A DNA stretch of 58,517 nt from Lachnospiraceae bacterium (GTDB taxonomy: Bacteria; Bacillota; Clostridia; Lachnospirales; Lachnospiraceae). Position numbers and translations under genes: made by a program. The number at the start of each line of letters is the position of its first letter. Positions within the stretch are counted from its first letter, which is position 1. The notes under the pieces are model-generated. The model did no database searches. It had not been told where the DNA came from and was given only the letters and a program-made list of their open reading frames with translations. Shown here piece after piece: positions 16,575-23,694 of the stretch. Where the stretch lies: positions 1 through 58,517 of the forward strand of contig JAFZNO010000044.1 in NCBI GenBank assembly GCA_017552985.1. The letters run 5' to 3'.

Positions 16575-18356
16575 TTACAGATCATAATTAGCTCTTTGCG
16601 CATCCCACATCTCCTTATACAATCCGCCTCTCCTCAGCAGATCGGCATGCTCTCCTTGCTCCTCTAACTTAGAATTATGAAAAACCAAAATTCTGTTACA
16701 GAAAGAGCAACTCGAAAGCCTATGTGATATAAACAGAAATATGGAATGCTTTTGTTTCTCGGCAAACTCGTTAAAGTGATCGTATAATTCCTTTTCCGCT
16801 TTGGGATCCAGTGAAGCCGTAGGTTCATCCATCACGTAGACTTCCGCTGATTTGTACAGCATGCGGGCCGTTGCAAGTTTCTGTCTTTGTCCCCCTGATA
16901 ATTCAATGCCACCCTTGTCAAACTGTTTCCCGATAATCGTGTTATCATTGAAAGGCAGATCTTTTACAACTTCCTCAAATCCCGAATTCATCATGGCGTT
17001 TTGATATTGATCTTGATCGATCTTTCTGCCTATGGATATATTATCAGATACTTTTCCCACGGGAAGAAAAAAGTCCTGAAAAATAGCTGTCATTTTCCTC
17101 CTAAGTCCTTCGGCATCATACTCCCGCATATCCCGTCCATTCACCAGAATCTCCCCGGAATCAGGACGGAAAAAACCAAAAAGCAATTTAACAATTGTTG
17201 TCTTTCCGGCACCGTTCGTTCCTACTATCGCTATTCGCTCCCCCGCCTGAATACTAAATGAAACATCATCCAACACCCTTTTGTCAACCCCTTTATATGA
17301 GAAGGAAACATTCCTAAACTCAATGGTTTTGATATCTTCACACTCTCTTTTCCCCTGATGTTCCTGATCATTTACTTCATTTATGAATTCCCGTTGAAAT
17401 ATAACGAAATCCTCCAGATACACACATTTTTCCAGCAATGTTATAACTGCCGCCACCAACTCTGACGCCGCTCCCGCAAGTTGAACCATTGCACTTACGT
17501 ACATGGTCAATTGTCCAATAAGTATTCTGCCAAGTATGGCTAGTCGTGCAACGTAAATATAGCTTACCATCATTTGCAAAACACTGCTAAGCTTTCCTAT
17601 GCAGTTATATTTGGCAGATTTCGCACATACCGTTTTTAAGGTTTGATAACTCTTTTCATTATATTGGCCAACCTTTTCACTGAGCATTGGCTCCGCATCA
17701 AAAAACCGGATGTCCTTAGCCCACTTAAAATCAGTAATCATTCGTATGTAATACGTAAACTTACGGTTAATCGGCTGCAGTTCTTTTGAAAATTGAATTG
17801 TTACGTCTGCCAGTTTCTTATGACACCAGCAGTATATACCTATCGTCAACATAAAAAATAGAGATATCCATATACTTAAAAGTGATAGAATGTAGATAAG
17901 TCCAATTAGCCGGATAACACAAATAAAAATAGATACAATCTGATCAAAAAAGCTTTTGATAATGTTTTGTCTAACAATCGGAAACATCGCTTTGGCCTCA
18001 AGGTCCAAAAAACTAGCCGTCTCCAGTTTTTCATAACTTACAGATGCCAGATTATCTGAAACCAGCGCCTGAACCTTTTGTGTCACCACTTCAGCCTTCA
18101 GTTGAATGGAACGCTCCAAAAAGCCTTTAAAGAAAAACAACGTGACGTCCAAGGCAATCATAATGATCGTGTTTTCTAAGATGTTTTGAATGTTTTTCCC
18201 GGTACTCAATTCATTTACAATTATCATTGGAAAATAGATGTTGACAAACGGCATCACGGCAGAGGTCATGACAAAAAAAAGTAGCATTACACAATACTTT
18301 TTATCCATTTCCCATATGATCTTGAAAAAGGAAATAATCAACTTAAGTTTCTTCAT
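16575..18356 (-). CDS. ABC exporter half-molecule (membrane plus ATPase domain), RiPP cluster
   Basis: About 593 residues: six predicted helices in residues 1-320, then a nucleotide-binding domain with Walker A GTNGAGKTT, Q-loop FQDFFLPVG, signature LSGGQRQKLATAR, Walker B VYVMDEPTASLDP and switch FISHR. No C39 peptidase domain is present, so it cannot itself remove the leader peptide. The start at 18356 has GGGAG 5 bases upstream and overlaps the preceding exporter gene by 14 bases, which indicates tight coupling and a heterodimer. It is the last gene of the cluster. Peptide export is inferred from the neighbouring precursor and maturase genes. Confidence 0.9.
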   Translation of the reverse strand: MKKLKLIISFFKIIWEMDKKYCVMLLFFVMTSAVMPFVNIYFPMIIVNELSTGKNIQNILENTIIMIALDVTLFFFKGFLERSIQLKAEVVTQKVQALVSDNLASVSYEKLETASFLDLEAKAMFPIVRQNIIKSFFDQIVSIFICVIRLIGLIYILSLLSIWISLFFMLTIGIYCWCHKKLADVTIQFSKELQPINRKFTYYIRMITDFKWAKDIRFFDAEPMLSEKVGQYNEKSYQTLKTVCAKSAKYNCIGKLSSVLQMMVSYIYVARLAILGRILIGQLTMYVSAMVQLAGAASELVAAVITLLEKCVYLEDFVIFQREFINEVNDQEHQGKRECEDIKTIEFRNVSFSYKGVDKRVLDDVSFSIQAGERIAIVGTNGAGKTTIVKLLFGFFRPDSGEILVNGRDMREYDAEGLRRKMTAIFQDFFLPVGKVSDNISIGRKIDQDQYQNAMMNSGFEEVVKDLPFNDNTIIGKQFDKGGIELSGGQRQKLATARMLYKSAEVYVMDEPTASLDPKAEKELYDHFNEFAEKQKHSIFLFISHRLSSCSFCNRILVFHNSKLEEQGEHADLLRRGGLYKEMWDAQRANYDL

Positions 18357-20139
18357 TGTTTCTCCCACCATAGTATTGTGATTGAATCCGAAACATTTCT
18401 GCATATATTCCGCCCAATTGGATCAGTTCTTTATGAGTGCCCTGCTCGCATACGCATCCCTTTTTTAGAACAATGATTTTATCGCAAAACCGTGTGCTTG
18501 ACAGACGATGAGAAATGTATATGGATGCATTGTTGTCTGAAATTCCGTTATATGCTTCATATATTTCTTTTTCTGCGAGAGGATCAAGCGATGAAGTTGG
18601 CTCATCCATCATTAGAAAGCTTGCCTGCCGATAGTCTCCCCTCGCGATTACTAGTTTTTGTGCTTCACCGCCAGATAAATAAATTCCATTCTCATCTATG
18701 CTTTTCCCTATAAAGGTGTCCCCTTGATTCTCAAAAGAAGAAAATTTTTCATATAAACCGACATGTTCTAAGGCTTTATCGCAAAGGCGCTCGTCCAAAA
18801 AGCTCCTGGATTTCATTGCCACGTTCTCCCGGATTGAAAAATCAAGTACGTTCACGTCTTGAAAGACGGCGGATATGCATGCTTGCATGGATTTTTTATC
18901 AATGTTTTGAATTGGCACTCCATTTAGATAAATGCATCCCGACGTCGGCTTATAAAAACCACAAATCAATTTAATTAGCGTCGTTTTTCCTGATCCGTTT
19001 TCTCCAACAAGCCCTGTCTTTTCCCCTTTTTTTATTGAAATATTAATATTGTTTAACGTATTTTCCGTGGCCCCGGGATATTTGAAACAAACATTTTCAA
19101 ATCTTAACTCAAAGTCCTCCGGCAGAACTTGCGTCTTTTCCTCTTCAGTACTTGAGCCTTCAATAAACACGCGAAATCTTGTCATTTTTTTGTTTTCTTC
19201 ACTTAATGCCGCGCAATTATTTGAACACCGTATTACCGAGTTTGTAAACTGCATCATTAACAACAGAAAAAAGGCAAAATCCCCAATCAGCATTCTGCCA
19301 GTGATCACTTCACATATAAGATAGCCATAGATAACTGCCTCACGAACGCATAAAAAAATGGCATCAACAAAATTTGTAAAACCATCCCTTCGCATAATTT
19401 GCTTTATTACTTTAGAATACCTGCGGATGCTCTCATTCATCTGACCGAGCAACCAACTCTTCATGTCAAATAAGCGAATGTCCTTTCCATTGGAATCTTT
19501 CGCAAAAAGAGTCTCATAATACTGTATTTTCCTTTGAATGCCGTTTAATTCCGGTTCTTTTGACAATTCATATTGATACTGTGCCTTATGAACAAGGAAA
19601 TGCGTGATTCCGCACGCAGCAAGTATAACCAAAAGCCAATTCTGCAAAGAAACCAAAAGCCCCAGCGCAACAAGAATAAAGATGAAATCGATCGCCGTCT
19701 CCAGGCATTTTTTTATATATATCGCCAGGCCCTTCTGCGAAGAACCCGTAAACGTACAGGACTGTTCAATTCCATCCAAGACTTCAGGTGATTCCAACCG
19801 TTCAAATTCAATTAGCATGACCCGCTTGTAAAACTTGGCTAAATACTTAAAGCGAACATACGTGATCTTGGAATCATGTATGGATACTACGTACTCCTTT
19901 AACAGTTCCAAAACCGTCACAAGCCCAAAAAGGACAATCAGTAATTTAACAATATTGCCCCATTCGTTTTTTTGCATTACTTGATTAATAATATATCGCG
20001 GGATTAAAACGTTAATTAGCGGAACAAAAGCGTGCGCAAGAACATAAAGCAGAAAGAAGGACAAAATACCCCTATCCCACTCGCTCACGTCTTTTAATAT
20101 ATATCGAATATTATTTATCACCGAAAACTTATTCTTCAT
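18343..20139 (-). CDS. ABC exporter half-molecule (membrane plus ATPase domain), RiPP cluster
   Basis: 598 residues with an N-terminal membrane domain of about six helices and a C-terminal ATPase domain: Walker A GENGSGKTT, FQDVNVLDFS, signature LSGGEAQKLVIARGDY, Walker B FLMMDEPTSSLDP, switch YISHR. The start codon at 20139 lies only 6 bases after one arm of the 22-base inverted repeat, and the only ribosome-site-like bases (GAGAA) are inside that arm, so pairing of the arms could limit translation. It should dimerise with the product of the next gene. No peptidase domain is visible. Confidence 0.9.
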   Translation of the reverse strand: MKNKFSVINNIRYILKDVSEWDRGILSFFLLYVLAHAFVPLINVLIPRYIINQVMQKNEWGNIVKLLIVLFGLVTVLELLKEYVVSIHDSKITYVRFKYLAKFYKRVMLIEFERLESPEVLDGIEQSCTFTGSSQKGLAIYIKKCLETAIDFIFILVALGLLVSLQNWLLVILAACGITHFLVHKAQYQYELSKEPELNGIQRKIQYYETLFAKDSNGKDIRLFDMKSWLLGQMNESIRRYSKVIKQIMRRDGFTNFVDAIFLCVREAVIYGYLICEVITGRMLIGDFAFFLLLMMQFTNSVIRCSNNCAALSEENKKMTRFRVFIEGSSTEEEKTQVLPEDFELRFENVCFKYPGATENTLNNINISIKKGEKTGLVGENGSGKTTLIKLICGFYKPTSGCIYLNGVPIQNIDKKSMQACISAVFQDVNVLDFSIRENVAMKSRSFLDERLCDKALEHVGLYEKFSSFENQGDTFIGKSIDENGIYLSGGEAQKLVIARGDYRQASFLMMDEPTSSLDPLAEKEIYEAYNGISDNNASIYISHRLSSTRFCDKIIVLKKGCVCEQGTHKELIQLGGIYAEMFRIQSQYYGGRNNEET

Positions 20140-20145
20140 AATTAA

Positions 20146-20167
20146 TTCTCATATGGCAGACTATTAT
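20146..20167. repeat. Inverted repeat, arm on the exporter side
   Basis: 22 bases starting TTCTCATATGG. Its reverse complement matches the arm at 20371-20392 at 20 of 22 positions; one of the two differences would be a G-U pair in RNA. The arm begins 6 bases before the start codon of the exporter gene (minus strand). Confidence 0.85.
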
Positions 20168-20216
20168 TGTTACAGTGTTTTTGAGTTGCTTAAAACAATA
20201 TTGGTAAAAAAGTTAA

Positions 20217-20348
20217 TTATTGAGCCAGCGAGGGGCCATAGCAATCCCCACAATGAGTGCAAACAACGATCTGCTTAATTCCAGCCTTCTCAAGCGTTAC
20301 TTCTTCAAACTTAATCTCAACGTTCTTTTCATTCTTCTCAGTCTTCAT
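20217..20348 (-). CDS. Precursor peptide of a radical-SAM RiPP
   Basis: A 43-residue ORF that short-ORF filters miss. The N-terminal part is highly charged (MKTEKNEKNVEIKFEEVTLE), as expected of a leader, and the C-terminal part CTHCGDCYGPSLAQ has three Cys (positions 30, 33 and 36; CxxCxxC) and would be the core. GGAGGG (20356-20361) lies 7 bases before the ATG and supports translation. It sits between the second radical SAM/SPASM gene and the ABC exporter genes, the usual place for a RiPP precursor. Such enzymes often make Cys thioether bonds (sactipeptides, ranthipeptides); which bond is made here is not known. It resembles no precursor family that I can name. The gene lies exactly inside a 22-base inverted repeat. 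Confidence 0.85.
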   Translation of the reverse strand: MKTEKNEKNVEIKFEEVTLEKAGIKQIVVCTHCGDCYGPSLAQ

Positions 20349-20370
20349 TCTTTTACCCTCCAATTTTATC

Positions 20371-20392
20371 ATAATAGTCTGCCCTATAAGAA
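20371..20392. repeat. Inverted repeat, arm on the maturase side
   Basis: 22 bases starting ATAATAGTCTGCC. It begins 1 base after the stop codon of the second radical SAM gene (minus strand) and ends about 10 bases before the precursor's ribosome site. Partner arm: 20146-20167. Confidence 0.85.
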
Positions 20393-20393
20393 G

Positions 20394-21725
20394 TTAAAGA
20401 ATAAATTCTTTAACCAAAAACGAAAATACTCTTTTTTCCAATTCACAACCTTCCGGATCGCCTTCATCTTCTGCGTTCTCAGCTGAAATTGCTTCCGCAA
20501 CGCATCCGCCTCCGCAATAACTTGCGATTGGACACCCTTTGCACTTATTCACTATATCCGCATTGCGCGTCGCCAGAAAAATATACTCGGGTTTTGAAAA
20601 TAATTGCATGCCTTCGTCAATTGTGCCAAATGCGCTCTGCGCAGCTCCACAGCCATATATGTTTCCCTCTGGGCTCACACATAGTTCAAATCCATTTCCT
20701 CCGCAATGCCGGCCATTATTCCCATGCATCATATTGTTGAAGATCATAAACGTATTGCCGCCGGAAAGGTCTAGGTTTCTTTTTTTTGCATACTCTATTG
20801 CCTCAAAGAAATAATTCAAGCGCTCATCAAGACTTTTTTCAACTATTCCTGACTTATTGCAGATGTGAACGTTATTGAGGCTTAGTTTGCATTCAAAATC
20901 ATAACTTGATTTCTTCTCCGCAACATAATCAATCAATTCCTTCAGATGAGAAAAATTCTGATCCGTCATGACCGTGGTTAACGCCGTGATGCATCCATTT
21001 GCAGCAAGCAAATCTATGCTTTGGTTCACTTTTTCAAAACTACCCGTGCCATTTTTATATCTTCGGTTAACGTCATGCTGCTCTTTGAGTCCGTCAATGC
21101 TCAAAATTACGATCACGTGGTATTCTTTGAAAAAACGGCACATTTCATCCGTGATCAAGGTTCCATTGGTATTAACGACGTAGCTTTTATCAATATACTC
21201 CGGAAAAGTATTCTCAATATACTCGATGCATTCTTTCATCAAGGGATAATTTATGAGAGGCTCTCCGCCAAAAAAACGAATCATGCATTGCGGGGATTTG
21301 TTTTTGATAAGGACCTCCCTAAAAAAATCCATGGCTTTTCTTGCTACGCTGAAATCCATATTTTTTCTGTGAATTGTGTGATTTGTTACTCTTTCATAAC
21401 AATATGAGCAATCTAAATTGCACATTTCACTAATGTTTAATCGCAGTGATTTTATTAATCCTCCGCCCTTAATAAAATCAATGTCATATCCTAATGCTTC
21501 TTGCTCATTCCGCTGAGATTTCACTAACTCAAGTTTTCTTAGCATGTCATATAAGCCCGGGTAATCCGATGCCATCTCTTCTTCCGTAACCGTTCCCTGT
21601 TCAGCCCCTGTCAATATGTCCTTAACGACCTTGCTGCATTTAATCTTTTTCCCATTTCTGCTGTTATATAGAAAAATATCCTTTTCGCCTTCAATCATGC
21701 AGAGACTTGAATCCAGATATCCCAT
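20394..21725 (-). CDS. Radical SAM/SPASM peptide maturase
   Basis: 443 residues. An N-terminal segment (about 1-90, with IFLYNSRNGKKIKC) resembles the precursor-binding part of such maturases. The radical SAM core has the iron-sulfur motif CNLDCSYC (Cys102, 106, 109) and FFGGEPL. The C-terminal SPASM domain binds auxiliary clusters through CGGNGFELC, GNIYGCG, CKGCPIASYCGGGC and the Cys near the end. It shares length and layout with the product of the preceding gene 46 bp away, so the two are probably old duplicates. The precursor gene follows directly. Expected role: modification of the Cys-rich core, probably with the companion enzyme. The exact chemistry cannot be read from the sequence. 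Confidence 0.93.
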   Translation of the reverse strand: MGYLDSSLCMIEGEKDIFLYNSRNGKKIKCSKVVKDILTGAEQGTVTEEEMASDYPGLYDMLRKLELVKSQRNEQEALGYDIDFIKGGGLIKSLRLNISEMCNLDCSYCYERVTNHTIHRKNMDFSVARKAMDFFREVLIKNKSPQCMIRFFGGEPLINYPLMKECIEYIENTFPEYIDKSYVVNTNGTLITDEMCRFFKEYHVIVILSIDGLKEQHDVNRRYKNGTGSFEKVNQSIDLLAANGCITALTTVMTDQNFSHLKELIDYVAEKKSSYDFECKLSLNNVHICNKSGIVEKSLDERLNYFFEAIEYAKKRNLDLSGGNTFMIFNNMMHGNNGRHCGGNGFELCVSPEGNIYGCGAAQSAFGTIDEGMQLFSKPEYIFLATRNADIVNKCKGCPIASYCGGGCVAEAISAENAEDEGDPEGCELEKRVFSFLVKEFIL

Positions 21726-21771
21726 GTCATACCCCTTTTGACATTTTCTTGAAATGTCTATTTTTTCACTT

Positions 21772-23097
21772 CTATGATAAAAGATATTCCCGCACTAACT
21801 CTTGAAACAACAATACTTGGAACTTCCGGTCTCGGCACGTATTTGGGGGTTTCCCATCATCAGACATATAATCCGCGTAACACCCTCCGGCGCAATAATA
21901 CTCTATTTCACACCCATGACATTTTTTCTCAAACCCGCAAGTTCTCCGTAACAGATTCGTATATTCGTCACTTCTCAAGGCTTGATCTATCGCGTCTATC
22001 GAACCTAATTCAATCTGTAATCCATCACATGGATAGATTTTTCCGTCCGGCATTACGCTTAATTCTGCTCCCAAGCACACGCAATGCCGCCCCCCATTGG
22101 GTGACATCATGTTTTGGAAAACTTGATGCGTAAAACCTCCATAACAATTCACGCCGCGTTGTCTGGCCTTCTTAATTGCTTCCATGATCTTTAAAACTCT
22201 GTCCGCACTCTTGGTTTTAGTCTCCTCATGTGTGATGTGCACGTAGCTTAACGCTAGTCCGCACTCGCAAAAAAACTTTGCGTTCAAATCACAAACATAA
22301 TCAACTATTTCTCCTAACAAATTAAGATTCGACTCATTAACAACCGTTGCTATGTCTACGGAGCAATGATGCATCAATAAACAACGTAAACCCCGATCTA
22401 CTCTTTCAAAAGAACCCTTGCCGTCCCTGTCAATCCGATAATAATCATTTGTTATTCCAACCCCGTCCATGCTGACCACGACTTGAATGTCATTTTCGCA
22501 GAAATATTCAGCCATTTCATCCGTTATCAGCGTTCCATTCGTATTTACAATATAACGGATTTGCATGTCAGCAGGCTTAGTACTCTTTACGTAATTAACC
22601 AAATAGACAATCAACGGATAATTCAGCAGAGGCTCACCGCCGAAGAATCTAACATTTCCTTCATTTCTTCCATTCTTCTTTAATAATTGCAAAAATATGT
22701 CTATCGCCTTTTGCGCGGTTTCCCTGTCCATTGTTTGATGGCCCATATACTGCTTAGAATTGCTTTCAAAACAATATGAACAACATAAATTGCAATTATG
22801 CGTGACGTTTAATCGAAGATTTGAAATATGGATGCCCGTTCTTGCTTTTTCCAACATGGCTTCCGTGGGCGGATAATAATGGCAATCGTTCTTTGCCTCT
22901 TTTGTCGCCCCCTCGATCATTCCTTTTTCGAAGAACCAGTTTAGCTGTTTCTTCGCGTCAGTTTCCTCTTCTTTCAAGGCGAATAACAAATTATGATAAT
23001 TCTCCCATGACAATTTGCATTTTTCGCCATTTACGGAGTTATACATAAAAACACCGGTTTTGCCCTCTATTACATGCGTACGTTCCGATAATCTCAC
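21772..23097 (-). CDS. Radical SAM/SPASM peptide maturase
   Basis: 441 residues. The N-terminal segment carries VFMYNSVNGEKCKL, parallel to its neighbour. The core cluster motif is CNLCCSYC (Cys102, 106, 109, at the same positions as in the neighbour), followed by RFFGGEPLLNYPL. The SPASM domain shows HCVCLGAELSV, KIYPCDG, CGFEKKCHGCEIEYYCAGGC and a last Cys in NTCRDRK. It is the first gene of the cluster, with promoter and repeat motifs upstream (23138-23240). Two maturases for one short precursor suggest two reactions, or a heterodimer in which one partner binds the leader. Sequence divergence between the two argues against a recent duplication. Confidence 0.93.
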   Translation of the reverse strand: MRLSERTHVIEGKTGVFMYNSVNGEKCKLSWENYHNLLFALKEEETDAKKQLNWFFEKGMIEGATKEAKNDCHYYPPTEAMLEKARTGIHISNLRLNVTHNCNLCCSYCFESNSKQYMGHQTMDRETAQKAIDIFLQLLKKNGRNEGNVRFFGGEPLLNYPLIVYLVNYVKSTKPADMQIRYIVNTNGTLITDEMAEYFCENDIQVVVSMDGVGITNDYYRIDRDGKGSFERVDRGLRCLLMHHCSVDIATVVNESNLNLLGEIVDYVCDLNAKFFCECGLALSYVHITHEETKTKSADRVLKIMEAIKKARQRGVNCYGGFTHQVFQNMMSPNGGRHCVCLGAELSVMPDGKIYPCDGLQIELGSIDAIDQALRSDEYTNLLRRTCGFEKKCHGCEIEYYCAGGCYADYMSDDGKPPNTCRDRKFQVLLFQELVREYLLS

Positions 23098-23137
23098 TTG
23101 TTAACATCCTTTGCATAATTACTTATTTATTGTTTTC

Positions 23138-23166
23138 AGTATTACATATGCCATACTCAAGAACAA
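23138..23166 (-). promoter_or_regulatory. Candidate promoter of the RiPP cluster
   Basis: On the minus strand, TTGTTC (23161-23166) and AATACT (23138-23143) are 17 bp apart, with TG one base before the -10 box (extended type). It lies about 40 bases before the first maturase gene. The weak -35 box would fit a promoter that needs an activator. Confidence 0.45.
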
Positions 23167-23240
23167 CAAGATTTGGATGAACGACATATTTTTTTGATGA
23201 ACAACATTTTTTTATCGTTCTTCGCAGAAAAGCGAACAAC
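23161..23240. promoter_or_regulatory. Repeated GAACRAC motifs upstream of the RiPP cluster
   Basis: GAACAAC or GAACGAC occurs at 23161, 23179, 23199 and 23234 on the plus strand. The middle two are part of longer direct repeats (GATGAACRACAT at 23176-23187 and 23196-23207) exactly 20 bp apart, each followed by a T run. Spacing of two helical turns next to a weak -35 box is typical of activator sites, but no regulator gene for it is recognised nearby. Confidence 0.4.
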
Positions 23241-23295
23241 AAAAGAAGCCGCCGAAGCGACTTCCGTAAAAATCCCTGACAAAATTTTATGCTAA
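23239..23295 (+). pseudogene. Relic of the ABC-class ATPase gene
   Basis: Read on the plus strand this encodes TKEAAEATSVKIPDKILC and a stop, close to KEAAEATSDKIETPDKLV in the ATPase at 14822-16555. At DNA level 23240-23266 matches 16095-16121 at 26 of 27 bases. No further homology is seen on either side. It lies just outside the RiPP cluster on the side opposite the intact gene. Confidence 0.55.
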
Positions 23296-23314
23296 CCAAT
23301 AATGAGGATGAAAC

Positions 23315-23644
23315 CTACAAAAACCAAACTCCCGCCAGTAATCCAAGGTGAATTACAAGGCGGATCACGTGATGCAGGTAATTGGGCTTTTTCTTGAGTA
23401 CAAATCCATTATGGTACGCGCACGCCGAGATGGTCAGCAAATCCAGCACCAGCAGCAAGATTCCTAAGACTTCCCTGTCAAAAAGGAAGGCCGGAAGGGA
23501 AAGAAGCCCAAGAAGAAGCGCTACGTAGTACAGGGCTTTCTTCCATGCGGTAATCCCTTCCGCCTTACTCTTGTGAACGGAAAAACAATTCAGTATGTTA
23601 TACAAAATGATGATAACAATAAAAACCATCTTCCCCCAGCTCAA
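23315..23644 (-). CDS. Small membrane protein of unknown function
   Basis: About 109 residues with four hydrophobic segments (VFIVIIILYNIL, ALYYVALLLGLLSLPAF, LGILLLVLDLLTI, VIRLVIHLGLLAGVW), so an integral membrane protein. I recognise no family. The start is uncertain: TTG at 23644 has GGGAGG 8 bases upstream and is preferred over a TTG at 23683 or ATG at 23629. It follows the GGDEF gene closely and is probably the last gene of that operon. Confidence 0.6.
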   Translation of the reverse strand: MSWGKMVFIVIIILYNILNCFSVHKSKAEGITAWKKALYYVALLLGLLSLPAFLFDREVLGILLLVLDLLTISACAYHNGFVLKKKPNYLHHVIRLVIHLGLLAGVWFL

Positions 23645-23694
23645 TTGGCTTTCCTCCCATCGCGTTTTTCCGCAATTTCCCAAGCATCCTGCAC

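Noticed and set aside
16575-23097. Possible SCIFF-type cluster
   Set aside because: SCIFF precursors have six Cys and one maturase; this precursor has three Cys and two maturases.
23145-23220. Tiny minus-strand ORF MLFIKKICRSSKSCCS upstream of the first maturase, as a second precursor
   Set aside because: No ribosome site, lies over the promoter repeats, and its Cys residues come from the repeat sequence.
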